DNA from: JBKJUK01 sp046590705
GTDB taxonomy: Bacteria; Acidobacteriota; Thermoanaerobaculia; Gp7-AA8
DNA: 16,151 nucleotides
Assembly (NCBI GenBank): GCA_046590705.1
Contig: JBKJUK010000332.1
Coordinates: 1 to 16,151, forward strand
Direction: 5' to 3'
The notes under the pieces were generated by a model. It searched no databases and was not told the DNA's origin. It saw only the letters and a program-made list of their open reading frames with translations. Made by a program: the position numbers and the translations under genes. This document shows positions 8,523 to 14,979 of this stretch, in pieces. Each line of letters starts with the position of its first letter. Position 1 is the stretch's first letter.

Positions 8523-8546
8523 TTTTAGATTTCTCTTCGTTAAGGA

Positions 8547-8572
8547 AAAAGGCGCCGCAAGCGGCGCCTTTT
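8547..8572 (-). terminator. Strong intrinsic terminator between the two pseudopilins
   Basis: A perfect 12-base inverted repeat, AAAAGGCGCCGC (8547-8558) and GCGGCGCCTTTT (8561-8572), with a 2-base loop. It begins 21 bases after the pseudopilin B stop on the minus strand. Transcribed from minus, the stem ends in CCTTTTTCC, the T-run of a Rho-independent terminator. It lies upstream of pseudopilin A and may lower expression of A relative to B. Confidence 0.85.
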
Positions 8573-8592
8573 CACAGCTTTGTTCAGAAAGT

Positions 8593-9105
8593 TTACTCTG
8601 CTTTCTGAATGCCTTCCGGCCACTGAATGAAGGCACCGTTCGAATAGACGATGTCGCAATTGAAATGCGTGGTCTGAAAACCATTGGTGTAGGAAGCGAG
8701 AGCGGTTGGAACCTGTGCTCCGTCTTTGGCGAGCGAGATAATCCCGTAATCGGTGTTGTTCGCCGAGAATCTGTAGGCTGTTCCCCATCCATCTTTTTCA
8801 GGAAGCGCTTTGATGTAGGTCGGGGTCAGCCGGGTGGTGAGGAGGGCGAAGGTAACGACATCGCCGAGCGAAGCTACTGTGGTCGATGTCTGGCCTGCTG
8901 CGACGTAGGAGTTCTGGTCGGTGGCACGAGCTTCCCATGCAGTGGCGATCGAACGGATGTCAGCCATGGTGCGCTTCTGCTTGGAACGCTGCATTGCGGT
9001 AAGCAGATTCGGAATGGCGATTGCGGCGAGGATACCGATGATCGCAACAACGATCAGCAGCTCGATGAGCGTGAATCCTTTCTGTTTCCTGTCGATTCTA
9101 ATCAT
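8593..9105 (-). CDS. Type IV pilin/GspG-like pseudopilin B
   Basis: A 170-residue prepilin with leader MIRIDRKQKG and mature start FTLIELLIVVAIIGILAAIA, containing F1 and E5. The stalk continues with IPNLLTAMQRSKQKRTMADI. The globular part has KDGWGTAYRFSANNTDYGII, close to the GspG DGWGNPY core (T2SSG family), and ends CDIVYSNGAFIQWPEG. It is a clear paralogue of pseudopilin A: both share AWEARATDQN and CDIVYSNG, with more divergence in the middle. The ATG at 9105 has an excellent AAGGAGA at 9111-9117, much stronger than that of A, and a terminator directly after it, which suggests this is the abundant subunit. It could be a type II secretion major pseudopilin or a type IV pilin; the short length and DGWG core favour GspG-like. 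No assembly ATPase, platform or secretin gene is in the window. Confidence 0.93.
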   Translation of the reverse strand: MIRIDRKQKGFTLIELLIVVAIIGILAAIAIPNLLTAMQRSKQKRTMADIRSIATAWEARATDQNSYVAAGQTSTTVASLGDVVTFALLTTRLTPTYIKALPEKDGWGTAYRFSANNTDYGIISLAKDGAQVPTALASYTNGFQTTHFNCDIVYSNGAFIQWPEGIQKAE

Positions 9106-9147
9106 TTGAATCTCCTTATTCGTTGGTCCGAATTGCGTTTCTCTATC

Positions 9148-9162
9148 TCAAGCGCTGTACCA
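9148..9162 (-). promoter_or_regulatory. Candidate sigma-54 (-24/-12) promoter for pseudopilin B
   Basis: On the minus strand this reads TGGTACAGCGCTTGA, against the sigma-54 consensus TGGCAC-N5-TTGC. The -24 GG, the -12 TTG and the spacing fit; two positions differ (C to T, C to A). The implied start near 9137 would give a leader of about 30 bases carrying the AAGGAGA site. Pilin genes in several phyla use sigma-54, so the context is favourable, but the match is imperfect. Confidence 0.38.
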
Positions 9163-9271
9163 CCCTGCGCGGAACGAGCTTTCTCTTTTCTCTCAGTGGT
9201 TTAGCGGCCATCGCTGCGGCATTTTTACCGCGCTCGTGACAATGTGTGACGGTGAGGCCTGCCAAATTTTG

Positions 9272-10678
9272 TCAGGAGCCGTATCCGCTCACGATTCTCT
9301 TCGTCAAAACGAGACCCCGCATGAACCAATCGGTTCTGAGCCGCTCATTGGGCCCGTGAATCGATTGGGTCTGGAAAAAGTCGACCGGATAGGGCCAGAA
9401 ACCGTAGGCCTCGATTCCTCGGGCACGAAGGTACCTGCTGTCGGTCGTGACGTTCGGAAGAATCATCGGACCGACAGCGGCAGGGCCGATCTCAGCGATG
9501 ATCTCCCGTTTCAGTAGCTGAAAAAAAGGAGTGGTGGTGGAACTGATCCGCGTGGGTCCCATGCTCTGAACCGTTCTGACCTTCGTGTCGAACCGCCCGG
9601 CCAGCCGTGTCAGTTCGTTCACCCCGGCCGCGGGGTCTTCATCGGGCAGGTTCGACATGATCACCCTCATCGTGAAAACGTTTCCGCTCTCCACCACACC
9701 GTCGGCGAAGAGCGTATTCTGCATCAAAGCCCGATAGGTCGGGTTCAGCCTCCAGAGTTCTCCACGCGCCACCGTGCCGCGGATGTCCTGGAAAACCTCA
9801 CGATTCTCCAGTCGATGCTTCGCAATAGTTTTGAAGTATTCCTCCACTTCGGGGAGGATGCGGTCTGCCTCGTGGGGATTGAATCGCGGCTCCAGCTCAA
9901 TCCGGAACCTCTCCAGCGCAGCCCGGTCCGCCGATGAGGCTTCGAGAGTGACAAACTGTCGTGAACCGGTCTCCACGCCGAAGTAGATCACCTTCTCGGC
10001 CACCATCTCAGTGATCCCGCCTTCATTCATGGCATAGGTGACACCCTCGAAAATATCCGGACGATTAGTCGTCAGCCACTCCATGCCGAACTTCCCGCCC
10101 TGCTCCTCGTCGGCGACAGCCAGCAAGACGAGATCGTGCGGGGGTTTTTTCCCGGATCTGGCAACGTCGATGAATGCAAGCAGCTGACAGATCCCGATGC
10201 CCTTCATGTCCAGCGTTCCACGCCCGTACACATCATTGAGCACGATCTCACCGGCAAATGGCGGACGCTTCCATCCTGCTGCAGTCGCGGCAACGACGTC
10301 GATGTGATGCAGCAGCATCAGACCTTTCCCTGCTCGCTCACCCTTGAGCCTGCAGTAAAGGTTCGCGCGTCCGGGCGCGGTGGTGATGATCTCCGGCTCC
10401 AATCCTTCCCTCCGCAATCGCGCCGCCAGGAACTGCGCACCTGCGAGTTCATTTCCAGGAGGGTTGGTCGTGTCGATCCTGATGTATTCTTGAAGCAATT
10501 CCAGTTCAGGAGTGAGCCGAGTTGCCTTCGGAACGTACAGACGGTCCTCGTCGGTCAGTCGCTCGCTGAACGCGAAGACCGCAACGATGACCAGCGAGAG
10601 CAGAAGCACCACTCCAAGCGCGATCTTAAAGTCGTGTGAGAATACAGACCGGGCCTTCAAGAAATACCTCCACATCAT
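9272..10678 (-). CDS. Membrane-anchored M20-family peptidase paralogue, copy 2
   Basis: About 468 residues from the ATG at 10678 (MMWRYFLKAR). A single hydrophobic helix (KIALGVVLLLSLVIVAVFAF, about residues 18-37) looks like an uncleaved signal anchor, placing the enzyme outside the cytoplasmic membrane. Motifs match the other M20 protein: DTTNPPGNE, HHID (H125, D127), YGRGTLDMKG (D157), DEEQGG (E191, E192), NEGG, and a C-terminal SIHGPNE with H441, so the metal site is intact. The dimerisation domain, however, lacks the GGHGS motif and reads FVTLEASSADRAALERF, and the usual Arg of the LDLRLLPD block is absent (VIMSNLPDEDP). Substrate choice or activity is therefore probably altered. A longer start at 10729 (MDIDKL) is possible but would overlap the divergent glycosyltransferase by 23 bases; neither start has a strong ribosome-binding site. 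Confidence 0.87.
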   Translation of the reverse strand: MMWRYFLKARSVFSHDFKIALGVVLLLSLVIVAVFAFSERLTDEDRLYVPKATRLTPELELLQEYIRIDTTNPPGNELAGAQFLAARLRREGLEPEIITTAPGRANLYCRLKGERAGKGLMLLHHIDVVAATAAGWKRPPFAGEIVLNDVYGRGTLDMKGIGICQLLAFIDVARSGKKPPHDLVLLAVADEEQGGKFGMEWLTTNRPDIFEGVTYAMNEGGITEMVAEKVIYFGVETGSRQFVTLEASSADRAALERFRIELEPRFNPHEADRILPEVEEYFKTIAKHRLENREVFQDIRGTVARGELWRLNPTYRALMQNTLFADGVVESGNVFTMRVIMSNLPDEDPAAGVNELTRLAGRFDTKVRTVQSMGPTRISSTTTPFFQLLKREIIAEIGPAAVGPMILPNVTTDSRYLRARGIEAYGFWPYPVDFFQTQSIHGPNERLRTDWFMRGLVLTKRIVSGYGS

Positions 10679-10706
10679 CTCAGCAACAAAATGATCGAAT
10701 CGGAAC

Positions 10707-11438
10707 GTGACTAATTTGTCGATATCCATTGTAATCCCGGCATACAATGAAGCTCAGCGCCTGCCGGACACGCTCGGCAAAATCAGTGCTTTCGCTGGAA
10801 CCAGCCCCGAAGTCGGAATCATCGAGATCATCGTGGTCGATGACGGCAGCAGGGACATGACTGGTAACGTCGCCAGGATCGCGGAATCCTCACTCCCCGT
10901 GCGCGTAGTTTCCTATGACAGAAACAGCGGAAAAGGATACGCAATCCGACGCGGCGTCATGCAGGCCCGCGGGGAGATCGTTCTACTCTGCGACGCAGAC
11001 CTATCCACACCAATCACAGAGTTGCCCCGTCTTGTGCTGGAACTTGACGGATACGACATGGTGATCGGCTCGCGGGCACTCGACCAGTCGCGGGTGCGAC
11101 TGCGGCAGAACCGGCTACGGCAGAAGATGGGACGCACGTTCAACTCACTCATGAAAGCAGTCACTGGTGTTCCTTTCCACGACACCCAGTGCGGTTTCAA
11201 ACTGCTCCGCAGTGCCGCTGCCAAAGCCATCTTTCTCGAAGCTACGACGGATCGGTTTGCCTATGACGTGGAGATGATTCTGCTGGCCTCGCGGATGGGA
11301 TACAGGATTAAGGAAGTCCCGGTGCTGTGGTTCAATTCCGCGGACTCACGCGTGCAGATCGTCAGCGACTCTTTGAGAATGATGAAAGATCTCGTGGCCA
11401 TGCGCATGCGCCTGGGCCGGTACGTCGACCGAGCCTGA
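10707..11438 (+). CDS. GT2 glycosyltransferase, polyprenyl/dolichyl-phosphate sugar synthase-like
   Basis: A 243-residue soluble GT-A enzyme of family 2. Motifs in order: SIVIPAYNE (7-15), VVDDGSRD (43-50) for nucleotide binding, DRNSGKGYAIRRG (71-83), the metal-binding DAD (96-98) in CDADLSTP, then HDTQCGFKLL and FAYDVEMILLA. This order and the CGFK block resemble ALG5/DPM1-like enzymes, which transfer glucose or mannose from a nucleotide sugar to a polyprenyl phosphate. No membrane helix is visible, unlike CsbB/GtrB types, so it would act at the cytoplasmic face. The start is GTG at 10707 with only a weak CGGA upstream. It is divergent from the anchored M20 peptidase with a 28-base gap, and converges on a YfhO-type gene, a probable user of such lipid-linked sugars. 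Confidence 0.88.
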   Translation: MTNLSISIVIPAYNEAQRLPDTLGKISAFAGTSPEVGIIEIIVVDDGSRDMTGNVARIAESSLPVRVVSYDRNSGKGYAIRRGVMQARGEIVLLCDADLSTPITELPRLVLELDGYDMVIGSRALDQSRVRLRQNRLRQKMGRTFNSLMKAVTGVPFHDTQCGFKLLRSAAAKAIFLEATTDRFAYDVEMILLASRMGYRIKEVPVLWFNSADSRVQIVSDSLRMMKDLVAMRMRLGRYVDRA

Positions 11439-11483
11439 ACCTCCCCTCCGACTGCACCGCCGTGTCAGGTAAGCGCGGAGATC

Positions 11484-11661
11484 TGTGTGGCACAGGCAAT
11501 CCTGCCTGTGGCGCGCAAAACTGAATTCCTGCCTCACTGCTCGGTGTTTCACACGTGTCGTCGGACGTTCGTCGATAGGAGCGACATGTCGTTTACGCGG
11601 AACGAAATCACCCTCCGAAGTCTCTATGTCCCGCCACAGGCAGGATTGCCTGTGCCACACA
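11484..11661. repeat. Inverted pair of identical 30-base palindromic repeats (REP/BIME-like, family 2)
   Basis: The 30 bases at 11484-11513 and the reverse complement of 11632-11661 are identical. Each unit contains its own hairpin, CACAGGCA-ATCC-TGCCTGTG, and 118 bases separate the two. They fill the convergent gap of 254 bases between the GT2 gene and the second YfhO gene, the usual place for REP elements. The identity of the arms, against a spacer with no coding sense, points to recent arrival or homogenisation. No RAYT-type transposase is in the window. The rest of the gap holds nothing recognisable. Confidence 0.8.
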
Positions 11662-11692
11662 AACGCCTCAATCAGCATGGGCGTCCCGATGC

Positions 11693-14089
11693 TCAGCAGA
11701 CTGCGGTCGTTGTCGCTGCGTCTTCCTGCACTGCATCACGGCGGCGACGAGTGAAAATTACCACGCCGAAAGCCGTCAGGGTCGATACCACCGAGACTCC
11801 GAAACTTACATCGACGATCGGATTCCGGTAACGCATCTCTACGATATGTTTACCGGCGGGCACTTCTACGCCTTGATAGGCGATGTTGACCGGTACGAGA
11901 GGAACGGACTTGCCGTCCAGAGTGGCCTTCCAGTACTTGTGTCGCGTGACGCTCATGATCAGAAACGATCTCCCGACTGCCGTCACGTCGATCTTTGCGG
12001 TATTGGGAGTCTCACGAAACTGGTCGACGACTCCCTTCGCGGGAACGAAGGCCGTTCCTTCCACGAACCCAACCCTGCTGCTCCACTTTCTGGTCTTGTC
12101 GGACAGCGCATTCACGAATTCAGCAGAACCGGCGACCTGCTGCAACTGCTCCGCAAAGTAGTAACTCGGTGAATCCGCGGACTTCAAGAACTCCACCGGC
12201 TCTGAACGTTTCAGATTCCCGCGCGTACGCACCTTCTCGCTCGCGAAGTTGCGATAGACCGAGCGGTAGCGCGCATTCGACATCTGCATGAAAGGCACGT
12301 ACCAGTCTTTGCGGCCCTTCTCTTTCACCTTCCACATTGCGTCCGTCAGATCGATGGTCGGCAACAGCGCGGTCTTATCGTAGTCGCGCTCGAGGACGGT
12401 TCGGAATCCCCAGCTGGCAGTGGTCATGGGAAACAGGCCGTTTCGAACGACCCAGTAAACAGCGTCGCCGGTCGAGAAGAATTGCCGAGCGGTCTTCCCG
12501 GACCCGTACCAGTCGGTCTCGTGGAAGATCCGGTACTGCTCGACATCCTTGTCCAGCCTGCCCGCGATGGGTGGCGGAGTGAAAAACTTCGCCTCAATCC
12601 GCGGCAGTGATTCGTATGCCACAGGAACGACATCGAGGAGCACGAACAGCAATGAACCGGCTATGAAAAGTTGCTGCTTTTTTTCACTCAATGCCAGCCA
12701 GAGCAAACCGCAAAGAAGAAGGCCCCTGATGACTGCCACGGTCCAGTCCATGCGCGAGAGACCGGCGTACAGATTCTTCATCGCTCCGCTGAAACCCCAG
12801 ATCTGCTGCAGCGAAGTCGCTCCGAATGGCGTGAACGCGATGATGGCCAGCACGCCGGAAAAAAGGGTCACTCCCAGTACGATTCCGAGCGCGGTGCGCG
12901 TCACTTCGTGATCCCGATTCAAGACGCGCTCAAACATCTTCGATCCGAAGACGATGGTGGCGAACAGACCCATGAGCGTGAACTTTTCGGGATAGCGGAT
13001 GGATCGCGCGAGGCCGGCGTCATACAGCCATCTGAAGAGCGGTGTATTCGAGCCGAGCGCTATGAGAATCGACACAAAGCAGATTCCCAGCAGTGCCCAC
13101 CACCCTGGCCTTCGATTGGCGACACCCGCCGCAGCGAGCGCGAGCACGAACAGTCCTATGTAGAGGCTGAAAAAGAACGGCACGCCCATCCCCGGGTAGA
13201 GGACGCCACCCCAGTAATACATCGACGAGCCGCGGCTGATGTGACCGAACACATTGGGGAAAACGAGTTCGAGCAATCGTGCAGGTGCCAGGCTCCACGA
13301 AGTCACCAGCGAAAAGTCGAATGGTCTTGCGCGCGCGGAATCTCCGACGTGATCAAGCGCCGGGATGAATTGCGCCGCACCGATCAACCAGCCTCCGAAG
13401 ATCAGGGCCAGGGTGAGCAGGGCTGCCTTGAATACCTTTCCAAACGCAAAACCCTCTTTCGTCGAGCGGTACAGGGCCAGCACGCTGAGGAGGGTCCAGG
13501 TCTGCAGGAGAGTCGTCGGTTCCGCAGCCAGCAGCTGCATTCCGAGAAAAAGCGAAGTGAGGGCGTAGTCCCTCAGGTTGGGCCTGATCAGGAACCTCCG
13601 ACCAAACAGCAGCACCAGCGGGATCCAGACTGCGCAGAACAGAATCGGCAGCAGGTTGATCAGCGAGAAGAAAAGCCCGCTAGCCGCGAAGCTGATGCTG
13701 CCGAAGAGCGCGCTGCCGCGTCGCAGACCCAGCGAACGGAGGAAAAGGTACATTCCCACTGCGGCAACATGAAGGTGTAGAACGATGTGAAGGCGGTACC
13801 CCAGGTCGTAGTCGGGGAGCAGTACCAGCAGTTGGGGAGGATAGAAAATCTCGTATTCCGGATTTGCGGCGATGGGCTGTCCCGCCGAGTAGTGACGGTT
13901 CCAGTAGGGCATCTCGCCGCTCTGCAGCACCTCGCGGATGACCTGCTTGGTTGGGTAGTAGAACCGTGTCAGATCGCGGATGTAGATGTGTTTGCCCAGA
14001 AAAAGTACGTCAGCGAACAGCATTGTGGAAAGGATCAGCAGGAAGCCGATCGCCATGAAATCACGTTTCCGCGAACTTGAGTTTTCCAC
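11693..14089 (-). CDS. YfhO-family multi-pass membrane protein (GT-C type), copy 2
   Basis: A 798-residue membrane protein, homologous in plan to the copy at 4155-6344. There is an N-terminal helix (AIGFLLILSTMLFADVLFL), then an outer loop with IRDLTRFYYPTKQ (D39), GEMPYWNRHYSAGQPIAANP and YEIFYPPQ, then about ten or more hydrophobic segments. A soluble C-terminal region contains the YfhO block KATLDGKSVPL...EVPAGKHIVEMRYRNP, and a last helix precedes a basic end (TRRRRD). In Bacillus YfhO transfers a sugar from undecaprenyl phosphate to lipoteichoic acid; here the acceptor is unknown. The longest frame starts with GTG at 14089. The ATG at 14056 (MAIGFLL) begins directly before the first helix and is an alternative; neither has a strong ribosome-binding site. 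It is divergent from one GT2 gene and convergent with another, both plausible suppliers of lipid-linked sugar. Confidence 0.82.
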   Translation of the reverse strand: MENSSSRKRDFMAIGFLLILSTMLFADVLFLGKHIYIRDLTRFYYPTKQVIREVLQSGEMPYWNRHYSAGQPIAANPEYEIFYPPQLLVLLPDYDLGYRLHIVLHLHVAAVGMYLFLRSLGLRRGSALFGSISFAASGLFFSLINLLPILFCAVWIPLVLLFGRRFLIRPNLRDYALTSLFLGMQLLAAEPTTLLQTWTLLSVLALYRSTKEGFAFGKVFKAALLTLALIFGGWLIGAAQFIPALDHVGDSARARPFDFSLVTSWSLAPARLLELVFPNVFGHISRGSSMYYWGGVLYPGMGVPFFFSLYIGLFVLALAAAGVANRRPGWWALLGICFVSILIALGSNTPLFRWLYDAGLARSIRYPEKFTLMGLFATIVFGSKMFERVLNRDHEVTRTALGIVLGVTLFSGVLAIIAFTPFGATSLQQIWGFSGAMKNLYAGLSRMDWTVAVIRGLLLCGLLWLALSEKKQQLFIAGSLLFVLLDVVPVAYESLPRIEAKFFTPPPIAGRLDKDVEQYRIFHETDWYGSGKTARQFFSTGDAVYWVVRNGLFPMTTASWGFRTVLERDYDKTALLPTIDLTDAMWKVKEKGRKDWYVPFMQMSNARYRSVYRNFASEKVRTRGNLKRSEPVEFLKSADSPSYYFAEQLQQVAGSAEFVNALSDKTRKWSSRVGFVEGTAFVPAKGVVDQFRETPNTAKIDVTAVGRSFLIMSVTRHKYWKATLDGKSVPLVPVNIAYQGVEVPAGKHIVEMRYRNPIVDVSFGVSVVSTLTAFGVVIFTRRRRDAVQEDAATTTAVC

Positions 14090-14142
14090 GCGCGGCGCAT
14101 TGTAAGGTGATTTGCCGGACGGGCAAGCCCGAAACGTCGATG

Positions 14143-14151
14143 TGTTATTCT
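14143..14151 (+). promoter_or_regulatory. Candidate extended -10 promoter for the second GT2 gene
   Basis: TGTTATTCT fits the extended -10 form TGN-TATNNT, in the 95-base divergent gap. Transcription would start near 14158, about 27 bases before the ATG. No good -35 box is present at the expected distance. A small inverted repeat TTGCC/GGCAA lies just upstream around 14112-14126. Confidence 0.28.
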
Positions 14152-14184
14152 CCGGCCCGATTTCCGCTCACCGCGAGGTTCCTG

Positions 14185-14967
14185 ATGTCATCCCACCGAT
14201 CAAAGAAAGTCGTCGCCGTGCTGCCTGCCTACAACGCGGAAAAAACCCTCGTGGCCACGTTTGATGACATTCCGAAGGATTGGGTCGACGAGATCCTGCT
14301 GGTCGATGACGTGTCGCGGGACAACACCGTCGCGCTGGCCCGCAGCCTGGGGATTCGCACCGAAGTGCACAAGAAGAATCGTGGATACGGCGGCAACCAG
14401 AAAACCTGCTATCGCATCGCCATGGAAGAAATGGGCGGCGAGATCATGGTGATGGTGCATCCCGACCACCAGTACGATCCGAAAATCATCCCTCAGCTGG
14501 TAGCTCCATTGCTCAATGACGAATGTGATGCCGTCTTCGGCTCGCGCATGCTTGGAGGCCGCCCCATCGAAGGCGGAATGCCGAAGTGGAAGTACTTCGC
14601 CAATCTCTTTCTCACGATGGTGGAGAATGCCACCTTCTACACTTTCCTCTCCGAATACCACTCAGGTTTCCGCGCCTATTCGAAGCGGTATCTGGAGTCG
14701 GTGAACTATGAGGCGAATTCAGATGATTTCGTATTCGACACCGAGATCATCGCGCAGGGTGTCGCCAAGAAAATGCTGATCCGTGAGGTGCCCATCCAGA
14801 CCCGCTACTTCCCGGAAGCTTCGCAAATCGGATTCTCCCGCTCGGTGCGTTATGGCCTCGGTATTCTAAAGACCATGATCTTCTACAAGCTCCACAAGAA
14901 GCGGATCTATTCGCATCGTATCTTCCGTGCCGTCGCTCCGACTCTGCAGCAACCTGCAATCGGCTGA
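14185..14967 (+). CDS. GT2 glycosyltransferase with HPD variant of the DXD motif
   Basis: A 260-residue soluble family 2 glycosyltransferase. VVAVLPAYNAEKTL (9-22) and LLVDDVSRDNT (38-48, D41 and D42) form the nucleotide-binding half, followed by KKNRGYGGNQKTCY. The metal-binding DXD position reads HPDHQYDP (92-99), a form known from a subset of GT2 proteins related to dolichol-phosphate sugar synthases. Acceptor-side motifs are FGSRMLGG, EYHSGFRAYSKRYL (157-170) and FDTEIIAQ. No membrane helix is visible. I chose the ATG at 14185 because GAGG lies 7 bases upstream; the longer frame from 14077 would cross the divergent promoter region and the start of the YfhO gene. It probably makes a lipid-linked sugar or adds to a surface glycan at the cytoplasmic face. 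It ends 12 bases before the stop of the convergent membrane protein gene. Confidence 0.88.
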   Translation: MSSHRSKKVVAVLPAYNAEKTLVATFDDIPKDWVDEILLVDDVSRDNTVALARSLGIRTEVHKKNRGYGGNQKTCYRIAMEEMGGEIMVMVHPDHQYDPKIIPQLVAPLLNDECDAVFGSRMLGGRPIEGGMPKWKYFANLFLTMVENATFYTFLSEYHSGFRAYSKRYLESVNYEANSDDFVFDTEIIAQGVAKKMLIREVPIQTRYFPEASQIGFSRSVRYGLGILKTMIFYKLHKKRIYSHRIFRAVAPTLQQPAIG

Positions 14968-14979
14968 TCACCGGTCCCT

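Noticed and set aside
8523..8792. N-terminal extension of pseudopilin A to 8792
   Set aside because: It would add 90 residues before the prepilin leader and overlap pseudopilin B and a terminator. Prepilin leaders are short.
8341..9204. Open frame of 287 codons on plus across both pseudopilins
   Set aside because: It is antisense to two clear pilin genes and spans the terminator. Its repeated MARASQA/MARASHA segments are the complement of the duplicated pilin stalk.
11485..11831. Small plus-strand frames containing QAILPVA and HRQDCLCHT
   Set aside because: These are translations of the palindromic repeat, not genes.
12671..13780. Open frame of 369 codons on the plus strand
   Set aside because: Antisense to the second YfhO gene, and rich in Glu/Arg/Gln/Ser without hydrophobic core or motifs, as expected for the complement of a membrane-protein gene.
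14968..14979. Terminator between the convergent GT2 and membrane protein genes
   Set aside because: Only 12 bases lie between the stops, and no stem with a T-run is present.
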